Assembly: GCA_946482575.1 (NCBI GenBank)
Contig: CAMLRZ010000008.1
Location: forward strand, 1-47,558
Direction: 5' to 3'
Length of the DNA: 47,558 nt
From: an uncultured Candidatus Saccharibacteria bacterium
GTDB lineage: Bacteria > Patescibacteria > Saccharimonadia > Saccharimonadales > UBA4665
Shown piece after piece: positions 16,434 through 25,170 of the stretch (positions are counted from its first letter, which is position 1; each line of letters opens with the position of its first letter). Both the position numbers and the translations under genes were made by a program. The notes below the pieces were generated by a model. It made no database searches. It saw only the letters and a program-made list of their open reading frames with translations, and was not told the DNA's origin.

Positions 16434-16931
16434 ATGGAAGAATATACCAAACCTCAGCATAAGCCAGCGGTGCATAAAAAGAAAAACCCTATAAAAGGGG
16501 TCATCGCAGCTGGGGTGGTAGTGGTTGTTGCTGCGCTCGGTTTCTTTGGCGGCGTGCAGTACCAAAAAGGTAAAAATAATACGGCAACTGCCACGAACGG
16601 CCAAATGCAAACGTTTGGCGGCGGTGGTAATTTTGGCGGTCAGGGCGGTATGCGTATGGGTCAGTTTGGTACCGTAACAACGGTAAGCTCTACAAGCATC
16701 TCCATTAATAGTAAGCGCACGGGTTCGGTGGTGACATTTGCTATCGATAGCTCAACAACAATTACCAAAGACAGTGCTACTGTAACTACAGCTGACATAG
16801 CCGTGGGGGACACAGTGCTCGTGGAGGCAGGTGGTACAGACTCTACAACAGCAACTAGTATTACCGTTAACCCAAGTATGAATGCTCCCCAAACAAACAG
16901 TTCAAGCGAGACAGACGTTCAGACTAATTAA
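16434..16931 (+). CDS. Membrane-anchored DUF5666-like protein
   Basis: 165-aa protein with a basic N-terminal tail (PAVHKKKNPIK), one membrane span (about 21-45), a Gly/Asn/Gln-rich linker with FGGGGNFGGQGGMRMG, and a small beta domain (about 75-150). FGTVTTVSSTSISI followed by FAIDSSTTIT and AVGDTVLVEA is the pattern of DUF5666, a beta-barrel domain found in bacterial surface proteins. AAAGGAG precedes the ATG. The function is unknown; the domain faces outward. It could be co-transcribed with the MMPL gene 88 bases upstream, or be driven from the inverted-repeat region. Confidence 0.78.
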   Translation: MEEYTKPQHKPAVHKKKNPIKGVIAAGVVVVVAALGFFGGVQYQKGKNNTATATNGQMQTFGGGGNFGGQGGMRMGQFGTVTTVSSTSISINSKRTGSVVTFAIDSSTTITKDSATVTTADIAVGDTVLVEAGGTDSTTATSITVNPSMNAPQTNSSSETDVQTN

Positions 16932-16937
16932 GAAGGG

Positions 16938-17501
16938 CTATTGTAACCAGGATTGCAGCGCAGTAAACAGCTGCGGGTAGTAATTATTGGCGCGCGGGAA
17001 GTACTGTTGACGAGTGGCGTCATTGCCGACGTCGGTCATCATCTGCATAAGTGGCACCCATGCCAGCCGAGTTATCTTGGCTGGATCCACATGCAGGCTA
17101 GTAATATCTACATCTTGCTGCACCAAAAAAACGTGGCCGAACACCTTGTGCAACATACTGTTGGGCATCGGATTGGCACACTGAATATTAAATAAATGTT
17201 TGAGTTCCTCGGGGGCAATAGCTATGCCAAGCTCCGATTGCAAACAGCGCTGCGCAGCGTCTTGCGGCGTTTCGCCGGGCCGCACGTGGCTACCGGTACT
17301 CACGTCCCACACGTTTGGCGCCAATTCTACCCCTGGGGCCCGAAGCTGCATTAGGAGTTCGCCTTTGCTGTTTACGATCCATACATTAACTACACCGTGC
17401 CACAATTGCTGTGCGTGCACGGTTGCCTGATCCAATACCTCACCGGTAGGCAGGCCGGTCTCATCGAGCACTTCATATCGCACAGATGTAGTTGTTTCCA
17501 T
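16938..17501 (-). CDS. IPP isomerase-like Nudix protein
   Basis: 187-aa Nudix-fold protein. The box spans about residues 70-92 (TGSHVRPGETPQD, then RCLQSELGI). As in isopentenyl-diphosphate isomerases and YfcD-like proteins, the classical REUXEE helix is altered: here R-C-L-Q-S-E. This suggests an isomerase or a divergent hydrolase rather than a standard NDP-X pyrophosphatase. The N terminus (EVLDETGLPTGEVL) fits Idi/YfcD relatives, which start with a short beta hairpin. TAGCAT lies seven bases before the chosen ATG (17501), so the longer frame to 17576 is disfavoured. Convergent with the DUF5666 gene. Confidence 0.8.
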   Translation of the reverse strand: METTTSVRYEVLDETGLPTGEVLDQATVHAQQLWHGVVNVWIVNSKGELLMQLRAPGVELAPNVWDVSTGSHVRPGETPQDAAQRCLQSELGIAIAPEELKHLFNIQCANPMPNSMLHKVFGHVFLVQQDVDITSLHVDPAKITRLAWVPLMQMMTDVGNDATRQQYFPRANNYYPQLFTALQSWLQ

Positions 17502-17546
17502 AGTTCTTATGCTATCACGCGCGTTTATATAAGCAAAGGTATGTGT

Positions 17547-17552
17547 TATAAT
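17547..17552 (+). promoter_or_regulatory. Probable -10 of cassette C
   Basis: TATAAT at 17547-17552, with only a weak TTTATA 17 bases upstream. The leader of about 100 bases before the ATG at 17660 contains GAAGGGA as Shine-Dalgarno. A TTGACG at 17562 could be the -35 of a second promoter, but no good -10 follows it. Confidence 0.5.
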
Positions 17553-17659
17553 TCGCCATATTTGACGACTGGTCAAATTGTTTATTAAGTTCTACCAGCC
17601 TATATGGTTGGATCCCCCACATCCGTGATTGTCAGACACTTCAGTAGAAGGGACGTTCT

Positions 17660-18229
17660 ATGAGCGTAAGCGCCGTTGGGCCGTACCAAGCGGTCAGGCT
17701 CATGAAAGGAGAGGGCACGATTGACGTGAATCTCTCGTGGCGACACGCTCCACCGGTCAACGTGGTTTGTCTGTACCAGCTAACCAACGACCAGGTGGGC
17801 ACCGTTCAATCGTTCGGCCCGAATCCGAACTTCGGCAACCTGCACTCCCCGCCGTTTCTGCGGCTTCGTACAGGCGGCCTACCAACCACTCTACGGGGAA
17901 GCGCGCCGGAGCTTCTGCAGATCAGCTTGGTCCACGTGGCCGCTATCCGCAGCCTGGTGGTCTTTGCCTGCGTGGACGAGGAAAGCAAGTGGGGCAAGGT
18001 CCAGGGTGCAGCCGTGAACATCGGTCACCCTCAACAGGGTAACTTTGACTTCCAGCTTGGTCGTGGCCGCTTTGGTCTGCCCCGCATCAGCCGCTACTTC
18101 TCACGAAGCTGCGTACTGCTGACGATGGAAGCCGACGACAGTGGCAACCTGAAGCTTCTCCCGCTCGGCACCTACTTCAAAGGCCTGCATGAAGAGATCG
18201 CCGCCGCCTTCGGCATGCCGCTGGCCTAA
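17660..18229 (+). CDS. GC-rich cassette protein C, weakly TerD-like (189 aa)
   Basis: 189-aa soluble protein. The strands VRLMKGEGTIDVNLSW near the start and SLVVFACVDEESKWGKVQGA in the middle resemble the calcium-binding beta-sandwich of TerD/stress-response proteins, but the acidic calcium ligands of TerD are not all obvious. I therefore call it TerD-like with caution. No partner ter genes lie nearby. G/C-rich codon use contrasts with the adjacent Nudix and ileS genes. It has its own leader and Shine-Dalgarno and is followed by a long bipartite hairpin, which places it in the cassette group. Confidence 0.65.
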   Translation: MSVSAVGPYQAVRLMKGEGTIDVNLSWRHAPPVNVVCLYQLTNDQVGTVQSFGPNPNFGNLHSPPFLRLRTGGLPTTLRGSAPELLQISLVHVAAIRSLVVFACVDEESKWGKVQGAAVNIGHPQQGNFDFQLGRGRFGLPRISRYFSRSCVLLTMEADDSGNLKLLPLGTYFKGLHEEIAAAFGMPLA

Positions 18230-18291
18230 TCGGCGTCCACCATCGCGAACAAGTACATCACTGAACCGAGCCATGTGGCTCCTGACATCAC

Positions 18292-18341
18292 GAACCCCAG
18301 ACTGGTGTGCAACTGCACACGCGCATCAGTCTGGGAATTCG
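18292..18341 (+). terminator. Long bipartite hairpin of cassette C
   Basis: CCCAGACTG (18296-18304) pairs with CAGTCTGGG (18327-18335), flanked by CGAA/TTCG. Directly inside, GTGTGCA pairs with TGCACAC (18305-18320), leaving GCGCAT as a one-sided bulge. No T-run follows, so it is not a classical terminator. Confidence 0.6.
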
Positions 18342-18369
18342 TCACATAGATTGGTAAAACGTAATAAAC

Positions 18370-18645
18370 CTAGCGCTCTGTATGCTCAGCTACGAGCACT
18401 CGACGAGCAGCGTAAATTCCTGCATGCATCAGCAAGAAGAGGCCAAGCATGCTAATGCTGTGTACGGTGCTATGCACAGAGTTATTGGCGAGCAGCAAGC
18501 CACTGCCAATAGCGATACTTAACGTGCTAAGGGTGGTTGCTTTAAGCCATCCGGGGACGTCAGAGCGATGTACGGCACCCATAAACCAGGCCCAATGCAG
18601 GCCCAACGACAGCACACTACAGATAATATGAATAATCAATGTCAT
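18370..18645 (-). CDS. Small membrane protein (91 aa)
   Basis: 91-aa protein with three predicted hydrophobic helices (about residues 3-23, 33-52 and 58-80) and a charged C terminus (RRVLVAEHTER). It contains several histidines within or near helices (H6, H17, H26, H58, H62), which might bind heme or metal, but the pattern is not diagnostic. TATACT (18657-18652) ends six bases before the ATG, suggesting a leaderless mRNA. It lies just downstream of ileS on the same strand. Unknown function. Confidence 0.6.
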   Translation of the reverse strand: MTLIIHIICSVLSLGLHWAWFMGAVHRSDVPGWLKATTLSTLSIAIGSGLLLANNSVHSTVHSISMLGLFLLMHAGIYAARRVLVAEHTER

Positions 18646-18680
18646 ATCTGTAGTATAGCTGTTTTTGGTGTGCGAGCAAA

Positions 18681-21587
18681 CTAGGCTTTACGCAAGGACG
18701 CTGTGACGGTGATATCACCGATTTTGACCAGTGTTTCTTCGCCGACGGCCGTGGTGGCAAGCTCGGTGGCCAAAGTTTCTTGGGCGATAACTTCGCCGAA
18801 TGTGCTGATAGCATGTTGGGCTTGTTCGTTATCGCTGGATAGGTGTAAGACGATGCGGTCTTCTACCTGGAGGCCGCTAGATTTACGCAGGTTTTGTACG
18901 TGACGCACGATGTCGCGCATCAAACCTTCAGCGCGCAGGTCGTCTGTTAGCTGGGTGTCGAGCACCGTTTGCAATGTCTGGCCGTCAGCAAACTCTACGG
19001 CTTTCACATTTAACTCTTCGCAGATAATGGTCTGCATGTCGGTGTTGGCGCTCAGAAATTCTGGTGCACCTGCTAGCGTAACTTTGCTAAGCGGCTGACG
19101 AACTTTTACTTTGGCGTCGGCACGTTGTTTGAGGCCTTCGGCGATGACGCTGCGGACTAATTTCATGTGGTCCAGAGCCTCGCTATTAACGGTGTTGGCT
19201 TTTGGCCAGTCGCTTAGGTGGACTGATTCACCGCCGGTGAGCTCGCGGTACAAGCGGTCGGCAATAAACGGCGCCCAAGGAGCAAGCAGTTGCGTGGTGC
19301 GAACCAGCGCATAGTGCAAAACAGCGTATGCTTGTTGTTTGTCTTGGTCGTCTTCGCCCTTCCAGAAACGGCGGCGGGAACGTCGAATGTACCAGTTTGA
19401 CATGTCGTCGATAAGACCAAAGATTGGTGTGATTGCGTGGGCCAGGCTAAAGTTGTCGGCGCTGGTGGTGACTTCATTGATGGTCTCGTTTAAACGAGCC
19501 AGCATCCAAACGTCCAGAGGGTTGGTGGCGGTCGGCTCATCGGTTACTGGCGCTGGTTTCCAGCCATCCAACTCGGCGTACATCTTAAAAAAGCGCTGGC
19601 TGTTTTGGAGCGTGCCCAAAACGTTTCGCTGCAGGTCTTTCATGCCGTCGCGATTAAAGCGCATGTAATCGGCGTTAACTGCCTGATTATTGCTGAGCAA
19701 GTACAGGCGTAGCGCGTCAGCACCTTCGTGCGCAAAAACGTCATCCAGTGGTGGGTAGTTTTTGAGTCGCTTGCTCAACTTTTGGCCGTCAGCCGCCATA
19801 ATCATGCCGTTTACCAGCACGTGTTTGTATGCTGGGCGGTCAAACAAAATGGTCGAAATAACGTGCTGCACATAAAACCACAGTCGAGTTTGGTCCAGGC
19901 CTTCGCCAATGTAGTCGGCAGGGAAGGATTGGTCAAACTTTTCTTTGTTCTCAAAGGGGTAGTGCTGTTGAGCAACGGGCATTGAGCCGCTCTCGAACCA
20001 GCAGTCAATGACTTCTTCGATTCGTTTGTAGGTTTTGCCGTCTTTGGTAAAGCTGACGTTGTCGATAAACGGACGGTGCAGGTCAGAGAGGTCAGCGCCT
20101 GGCGCCAATTGCTGCAGTTCTTCGATGCTTCCAATAACCATGTAATCGTTGGGGTCGTCTACGTTGGCCCAAATTGGCATAGGGGCACCCCAGTAGCGGT
20201 TGCGACTAATTGCCCAGTCACGGGCGCCAGCCAGCCACTTGCCAAAGCGGCCTTCTTTGATGTGCTCAGGCGTCCAATTGATTTCTTCGGCGGTTTTGAG
20301 CAGCTCTTTTTTGATAGCAGAAACACGCACGAACCAGGTAGAAATAGCGTAATAGAACAGTGGGCTGTCGCAGCGATAGCAGAAGGGGTAGGTGTGCTGG
20401 AACGTTTCGGCAGCAAAGACATTGCCGTGCTGGGTGAGTAATTCAATGATTTCGCGGTCCGCGTCTTTAAAGAACACGTCAGCTAATTGATCGACACCAA
20501 AGCCTTTGTTTAGGCGGCCACTGTTGTTCAGGGATGACAAAAGTGGGAATTTGTTGGTTTCTCCCAAATTAAGGTCGTCTTCACCAAAAGCTGGGGCCAC
20601 ATGCAAAACGCCCGTGCCATCTTCGATGCTTACAATGTCGGCCAGCCAGACGTGATATAAGTTTTGGTGGTTTTCGTATTTTGCTGCGTCCGCTAATTGG
20701 AAGAGCGGTTCGTAAGCTTTGCCGGCCAATTCTTCGGCTGGCACTTCTTTGAGTACTGTGTAGTTTTGCTCATTTTTAAGGACTTCGTCGGCACGTTTCT
20801 TGGCCAACACGATCACTTCTGATTTTCCGTCGTCATCGTTTAACTGCACATACACATAGGTTTCTTCGGGGCGAACCGCAATGGCAGCGTTGCCGGGCAA
20901 TGACCATGGCGTGGTGGTCCAGCCAAGCAGGAAAGCGTCTTCATCTACCAACTTGAATTTTACGAACAAGCTGGGGTCCGAGACGTCGTCTTTGTAGCCT
21001 TCGTTCAGCTCAAAGTTGCTGAGTGGTGTCTCGCAGCGAGGGCAGTAGGGCATGCTCTTAAAACCACGATACAACAGGCCCTTGTTGTGCACTTGTTGCA
21101 TAACCCACCAGACACTTTCGGTGTAGTTGCGGTCCATAGTGACATAGGCATTTTTGGTGTCGGTCCAGCGACCAATGCGCTCAAAAAAGCCTTCCCATTC
21201 GCCTTTGTAGGTAAAGACTGATTCGCGGCAGGCGGCGTTGAATTTGTCTAGGCCAAGGTCCAGAATCTGTTTTTTGCCGCTAACCCCAAACTGCTTTTCG
21301 ATAGCAAATTCCACTGGCAGACCGTGAGTGTCCCAGCCGTTACGGCGCTCGACGTAAAAACCTTGCATGGTTTTGTAGCGGCCCAGGCTGTCTTTGATGC
21401 TAGTGACCAGGCTGTGTCCAAAATGGGGCATGCCATTGGCGAACGGCGGGCCATCGTAAAAACTAAAAACCGGTTGCCCTGCACGCTGGTCAATGCTTTT
21501 TTGGAAGGTGCCTTCTTGGTTCCAGGTTTCAAGCATCTGCTCTTCGGCAGTTGCAGCTGGGCTCATGTTTGGGGTGGTGTCGGCCAT
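18681..21587 (-). CDS. ileS: Isoleucyl-tRNA synthetase
   Basis: 968-aa class I aminoacyl-tRNA synthetase that charges tRNA-Ile. The HIGH-type motif is PHFGHS (54-59) and the KMSKS-type motif is KLSKR (603-607). The CP1 editing insertion lies between, with the typical GWTTTPWSLPGN editing-site signature. The C-terminal part is the anticodon-binding domain plus a tail without obvious zinc cysteines. Length is normal for the ileS2-like branch. The start at 21587 follows AAAGGAG. The gene is preceded by a T-box leader, so expression should rise when tRNA-Ile is uncharged. Confidence 0.97.
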   Translation of the reverse strand: MADTTPNMSPAATAEEQMLETWNQEGTFQKSIDQRAGQPVFSFYDGPPFANGMPHFGHSLVTSIKDSLGRYKTMQGFYVERRNGWDTHGLPVEFAIEKQFGVSGKKQILDLGLDKFNAACRESVFTYKGEWEGFFERIGRWTDTKNAYVTMDRNYTESVWWVMQQVHNKGLLYRGFKSMPYCPRCETPLSNFELNEGYKDDVSDPSLFVKFKLVDEDAFLLGWTTTPWSLPGNAAIAVRPEETYVYVQLNDDDGKSEVIVLAKKRADEVLKNEQNYTVLKEVPAEELAGKAYEPLFQLADAAKYENHQNLYHVWLADIVSIEDGTGVLHVAPAFGEDDLNLGETNKFPLLSSLNNSGRLNKGFGVDQLADVFFKDADREIIELLTQHGNVFAAETFQHTYPFCYRCDSPLFYYAISTWFVRVSAIKKELLKTAEEINWTPEHIKEGRFGKWLAGARDWAISRNRYWGAPMPIWANVDDPNDYMVIGSIEELQQLAPGADLSDLHRPFIDNVSFTKDGKTYKRIEEVIDCWFESGSMPVAQQHYPFENKEKFDQSFPADYIGEGLDQTRLWFYVQHVISTILFDRPAYKHVLVNGMIMAADGQKLSKRLKNYPPLDDVFAHEGADALRLYLLSNNQAVNADYMRFNRDGMKDLQRNVLGTLQNSQRFFKMYAELDGWKPAPVTDEPTATNPLDVWMLARLNETINEVTTSADNFSLAHAITPIFGLIDDMSNWYIRRSRRRFWKGEDDQDKQQAYAVLHYALVRTTQLLAPWAPFIADRLYRELTGGESVHLSDWPKANTVNSEALDHMKLVRSVIAEGLKQRADAKVKVRQPLSKVTLAGAPEFLSANTDMQTIICEELNVKAVEFADGQTLQTVLDTQLTDDLRAEGLMRDIVRHVQNLRKSSGLQVEDRIVLHLSSDNEQAQHAISTFGEVIAQETLATELATTAVGEETLVKIGDITVTASLRKA

Positions 21588-21604
21588 GGTGTGCTCCTTT
21601 TACA

Positions 21605-21825
21605 AATAAAAAACTCTTCTGGTTAGGCCGGAACCCTTATGTAAGGGCGGTACCATCCGGCTTCCAGAAGAGTTTGTGACTCTTTCAGGCGCTTAGTTTT
21701 CGAGCTTACGGGTCGAGGGCCGGTGGATTCTACTGGGCGCCAGAGCGCTGTTCTTTCCACTGCATCGTGGGTGATAGCCACTTACTTGTCGCCGTAGCGG
21801 CAAGGTGCATTTGTAGACAATTTTA
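21605..21825 (-). promoter_or_regulatory. T-box riboswitch (tRNA-Ile) controlling ileS
   Basis: On the minus strand the conserved T-box TGGTACCGC (21655-21647) lies in a long terminator: AAACTCTTCTGG (21675-21664) pairs perfectly with CCAGAAGAGTTT (21622-21611), followed by a T-run. The TGGT bulge would pair with an ACCA tRNA end, fitting A73 of tRNA-Ile. A likely specifier codon ATC (21728-21726) lies in GTAGAATCCACC of stem I. The promoter -10 is TATAAT (21835-21830). This occupies most of the 372-base gap between ileS and the next gene; the rest (21836-21959) holds only a weak -35. Confidence 0.9.
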
Positions 21826-21959
21826 CCAGATTATAGGTATGTTCGCAAACAGCAGGAACATTTAGAGGCCAAACTTACGATTGGTAGCAATTTTGAGTGC
21901 CAGTGTCCGTCGTCTGCTTGGTTCAGGGGTGGCTATGGCGTGCACCGCTGTTGCGCTAA

Positions 21960-22511
21960 TTACGGCACTTCGTTGAGCAGCTGACGCCAATATGCGTATT
22001 GACTGGTGACACGGCCGATGTTTTTAATGCGATGCATACGAAGGGCGGTCTTGAGCCCTCGCTTACTGATCATAAATGCTGAGCTTGTTTCGCGCGGATG
22101 TATGGTGAATTTTAAGCGATCGGGAGAAACACACACAGCATAACTGTAAATAAATGTACGGTTAATATGCGACCTGCTGCGATGATTGTAGACGGTTTTA
22201 CCTAAAAATCGCAGTTCCTTGGCCTTTAGCACCACGCCCAGTTCTTCTTTAACTTCACGAGTTGCGGCTTGTTCGGGTGTTTCGCCGGCGTTTACACCAC
22301 CACCCACCGAAACCTCAACCTCATTTGGGTGGTAGGCCAATGTGGGCGCACGTTTTTGCATTACAATCCGCCCGTCTGGGGTGTACACAATTATGTGCAC
22401 GCCACGATGCCATAAACCGGCGCGATGTACCTCGGTGTATGCCGCGGTGCGACCAAGGGGGTGGTCGTGCTCGTCAACAAGATCGTACTGTGATTCGGGC
22501 GCTTCTTTCAT
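21960..22511 (-). CDS. Nudix hydrolase (YfcD/Idi-like)
   Basis: 183-aa Nudix protein with a complete box: GGGVNAGETPEQAATREVKEE falls within about residues 84-106 and has all catalytic glutamates. The N terminus (QYDLVDEHDHPLGRT, then HRAGLWHRGVHI) is that of the YfcD/IPP isomerase-like subgroup, which act on phosphorylated metabolites or diphosphates; the substrate is not predictable. The start at 22511 is chosen because AGGAG lies right before it, overlapping the stop codon of the upstream gene. Last gene of a three-gene minus-strand cluster (membrane protein, YunG-like protein, Nudix). Confidence 0.87.
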   Translation of the reverse strand: MKEAPESQYDLVDEHDHPLGRTAAYTEVHRAGLWHRGVHIIVYTPDGRIVMQKRAPTLAYHPNEVEVSVGGGVNAGETPEQAATREVKEELGVVLKAKELRFLGKTVYNHRSRSHINRTFIYSYAVCVSPDRLKFTIHPRETSSAFMISKRGLKTALRMHRIKNIGRVTSQYAYWRQLLNEVP

Positions 22512-22515
22512 ACTC

Positions 22516-22920
22516 CTATGGTAGCAAATCTGGTGTTGTGTGCTGTAAGTTTTGTTGCACGCGTTGTAGTAATCGCTCGAACCGCTCAATAGTTGGCTGA
22601 CTGTCGTTATAGGTGTGGCGTGGCCGAATTTCCCACTTTTTGACCGACGAGCCCTGTGGGAACTGCTGCCAGGTTAGATCCACATGAATCTGCTGCTCGC
22701 CCATGGTAAATACATTCCAAAAGTGCCATTCTGTGCCACTGGGAGTTGTGACCTCTCCTTCAGCCAGTTCGGCTGTCGGAAAATAATGCTGCACCACGCG
22801 CGAGGTAACGTAGCACTGACCAAGCGCCGGATTGCCCGGTTCGGATACAAAACGATAGGCAGTATCCGGTCGCCAAGCGGCCTCGATAGCGCGTCGTAGC
22901 GCGAGCATATCGACAGCCAT
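22516..22920 (-). CDS. YunG-like uncharacterised protein
   Basis: 134-aa soluble protein. NPALGQCYVTSRVVQHYF followed by EWHFWN and IHVDLTWQQF resembles the YunG family of unknown function; the Cys and His residues (C in GQC, H in WHF, D in VDLT) are arranged as in papain-like or transglutaminase-like folds, which would make it a candidate cysteine hydrolase. That reading is an inference. It starts three bases after the preceding small membrane-protein gene and ends four bases before the Nudix start, so the three are one operon. Confidence 0.65.
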   Translation of the reverse strand: MAVDMLALRRAIEAAWRPDTAYRFVSEPGNPALGQCYVTSRVVQHYFPTAELAEGEVTTPSGTEWHFWNVFTMGEQQIHVDLTWQQFPQGSSVKKWEIRPRHTYNDSQPTIERFERLLQRVQQNLQHTTPDLLP

Positions 22921-22923
22921 AGG

Positions 22924-23157
22924 CTAGGACTTTTTGCGGCGCAGTTTTTGGTGGCGAATTATAAGTGCCAGCGCAATAATCCCAGGCACTATATGCACGG
23001 CCATGACGCCTATTAGACTGGGGCCACCCCAGTCATTTTTGTACGAAGCAGCGTTGCCATAATCAATAAATAAGATCTCTACAATTGCTCGACCAATTAA
23101 ATAAATGCCCAATAAATAACCTAATACGAGCCCTAGACGTTCAAAGAATGTTTTCAT
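22924..23157 (-). CDS. Small membrane protein (77 aa)
   Basis: 77-aa protein with two hydrophobic helices (about 7-30 and 47-66), an external loop with YKNDWGG and a basic C-terminal tail (RHQKLRRKKS). The start at 23157 is preferred because TATACT (23170-23165) ends seven bases upstream, giving a leaderless mRNA; the longer frame runs through the neighbouring gene. First gene of the operon with the YunG-like and Nudix genes. No family recognised. Confidence 0.6.
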   Translation of the reverse strand: MKTFFERLGLVLGYLLGIYLIGRAIVEILFIDYGNAASYKNDWGGPSLIGVMAVHIVPGIIALALIIRHQKLRRKKS

Positions 23158-23185
23158 AATCAATAGTATAGCAAAGTAGCGATTG

Positions 23186-24223
23186 CTAGGCGTTTTGCGA
23201 CGGACGACTTGCGTGTTGTTCGTAGTCCTCAAAAAGCTTGGTTAAACCAAAGCGGTAGTTGCCGGCACGCTTGAATCGATCCATGCTAGGATTGGCCAGA
23301 TCTTTGGCGTGGGCCAGCAGCAGAACATCGCTAGGTGTTACCTCGCTTTGGGCAAGGTCGGACAAAGCCTTGCATAGAAGCTCCTGAGTGGGTCGGTAGG
23401 CTTGCGATAGGGAGCTCATGCCGTGTGTTTCGTACAAGTTGAGGGTATCAAGCAGAGCGGGCACGTCTTTGAACCATTTGGTTCCGTACATAGATGATAC
23501 GCTTTCACGAGAGTAGGTCACGCCTGTGTTGCGGTAGCGAAAAACGCCAAATTGTTTAGACGGTGACGTGAGCACAGCTCGGATATTCGGTGAACTAACG
23601 TCAAGCGTGTGACTATTGGTAAGGCCAGCATAGGCGGCATCGTATACCACCTGGTTTCCGGAGTCTACAAAAGATTTCCAAAGATCGCCATCTATCCAGT
23701 TGCCATCAACGGCGCTGGGGTTAGAAATAAACCACATTTCGCCCTCTTTGGGAGTGGCGTCTTCCAGGCTGACGTAACGGGTTATTGGTACGCGCAGGCT
23801 ATCGGTGGCGTAGGCGGCATAGCCCTCGTATTCACCTTCTAGCACGGCAATCGAGCCAAGGGTGCCTTTGGCGCTCCATTCGGCCATCAGGTTGAACATT
23901 GCTTGACTGGAACCATGGGTAGGATAGGTAAAACCAAAGCTGTCTAAACCTGTGAGGGTCTGCTCTTGCACCGTTCGGATTCTTTCAATAACGGGTACAT
24001 GCAGTTCGTCTAAGTTTAATGCTCCATTGGCATGGGCGGGGAGTTCCAACGGTGGTGCAAAGTTATACGACGCCAACATACCGGCGGCTTGCTCTACATC
24101 AAGGGTATTCCGCATAAATCTGGAGCTTAGCTGAGTAGCATTAATGGTCTCGCATACTTCTGGAAATGGATAACTGTACACCTCAGTCATGAGGTTGTCG
24201 GGGTTGATATCAAACGAGCGCAT
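23186..24223 (-). CDS. PLP-dependent fold-type I enzyme, aminotransferase-like
   Basis: 345-aa enzyme with the signatures of aspartate aminotransferase-fold PLP enzymes: SNPSA (167-171, the NP motif), VYDAAYAGL with D195 and Y198 (pyridine nitrogen and phenol contacts), and SPSKQFG with the Schiff-base lysine K223. It is shorter than classical aminotransferases (about 400 aa) and has a distinct N terminus. It overlaps the upstream HExxH gene by 14 bases, so the two products probably act together. The pair lies behind a palindromic operator and a Nudix-type regulator. Substrate unknown; an amino-acid-derived compound is likely. Confidence 0.75.
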   Translation of the reverse strand: MRSFDINPDNLMTEVYSYPFPEVCETINATQLSSRFMRNTLDVEQAAGMLASYNFAPPLELPAHANGALNLDELHVPVIERIRTVQEQTLTGLDSFGFTYPTHGSSQAMFNLMAEWSAKGTLGSIAVLEGEYEGYAAYATDSLRVPITRYVSLEDATPKEGEMWFISNPSAVDGNWIDGDLWKSFVDSGNQVVYDAAYAGLTNSHTLDVSSPNIRAVLTSPSKQFGVFRYRNTGVTYSRESVSSMYGTKWFKDVPALLDTLNLYETHGMSSLSQAYRPTQELLCKALSDLAQSEVTPSDVLLLAHAKDLANPSMDRFKRAGNYRFGLTKLFEDYEQHASRPSQNA

Positions 24224-25082
24224 GGTGTCCCTCCAATTCTTCGGCTGCGACTACAGCATCGTTAAAAGTTATTACGTCCGGCAATGGCAGGCCACACATC
24301 AAGTGGGCTATGCGTACATTGGTAACCACGTTTGATTCATAGCGTTGCTGACTTAAATAAGGCTCGTAGGTGGTGATAGTGGGTTCGTATTCGGTATCGG
24401 TCAGGCCCACTCCCAGCGGAAGTGACGGATCAGTGAACCTGCCACGGATTTTTTGATAATGCTGACCAGCCCAGTCGCGGTTGCCACCATACTGTTTTAT
24501 GCGGGCAAGTTGCTGTTGGGCAGCGGGGTCATTGCCTACCGTAAGGTCAAAATCGGTGTGCTCAATGAGCAACGGCCGTATTTTGCCCAGCAACGCCGAG
24601 CTTGGCTGTGGTATGTCTTGCTCCTTCATGAGGTCAACGGCAAGTACCATGCCCTCGAAAGCCATTTTTCGCAGCTCAGGAATGCGGTAGTGCGCCAATA
24701 TTTCGCTTTCGTTTGAAGCCCGATATTCGCTGCGCGTAAACTGGTCGGCATATTCGCCCATCGAGATTTCGCCCAAACGGGTTGGGAGCCAGTGGGTCAT
24801 GTGTGCAAATTCGTGCAAAGCATACAGTGAATGCATTGTATCCGGAGAACCCAGCGTACTGTCGCTGTAGTCTCGCCGCAACAGCCAGTTAAAATTGATG
24901 CTAAAGTTGGCATATTCGTCTGGATGAGTTTGTTCGTAGAGCAGGGGCGTCTTGTTGTCTACCACCCACCCGATCATCCGACGGTAGAAGTCATTATTAG
25001 TGATGACGTCCTCTGGGAACGCTCGGTCCATTAAGTCCGCCTGGTACTCCTCGGCAGTTGCGGGTATAACAATATTTTTCAT
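24210..25082 (-). CDS. HExxH-motif protein of unknown function
   Basis: 290-aa soluble protein with ALHEFAHMTHW at residues 88-98: H90, E91 and H94 form a zinc-protease type HExxH motif, and E125 or E127 in SNESE could be the third ligand as in gluzincins. The rest resembles no family I know, and there is no signal peptide, so a cytoplasmic metalloenzyme is likely. The start has GGGGGA eight bases upstream. A palindromic operator lies between its -10 box and start codon. It is translationally coupled by overlap to the PLP enzyme gene. Confidence 0.65.
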   Translation of the reverse strand: MKNIVIPATAEEYQADLMDRAFPEDVITNNDFYRRMIGWVVDNKTPLLYEQTHPDEYANFSINFNWLLRRDYSDSTLGSPDTMHSLYALHEFAHMTHWLPTRLGEISMGEYADQFTRSEYRASNESEILAHYRIPELRKMAFEGMVLAVDLMKEQDIPQPSSALLGKIRPLLIEHTDFDLTVGNDPAAQQQLARIKQYGGNRDWAGQHYQKIRGRFTDPSLPLGVGLTDTEYEPTITTYEPYLSQQRYESNVVTNVRIAHLMCGLPLPDVITFNDAVVAAEELEGHHALV

Positions 25083-25115
25083 GACATATCCCCCTGTCGC
25101 AGTCGCGAAATATAG

Positions 25116-25168
25116 CTTAGTGTAAAGTGAACACTAAGTACTATACAGAATAGTGAAGCCTAGCTCAA
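25116..25168 (-). promoter_or_regulatory. Promoter and palindromic operator of the HExxH/PLP operon
   Basis: Minus strand: TTGAGC (25168-25163), 17 bases, TATAGT (25145-25140). Immediately downstream CTTAGTGT and ACACTAAG (25116-25138) form a perfect 8-base inverted repeat with a 7-base spacer, covering the likely transcription start. A bound protein would block the polymerase, so this is a strong repressor site. The next gene upstream encodes a Nudix-type regulator, the obvious candidate. Confidence 0.75.
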
Positions 25169-25170
25169 AT

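Noticed and set aside
3076..21625. Recurrent CCTAACC in minus-strand leaders and after stops (near 62, 3090, 6420, 7855, 21622)
   Set aside because: It partly reflects the frequent TAA stop followed by CC and is too short to treat as a signal without counting across the genome.
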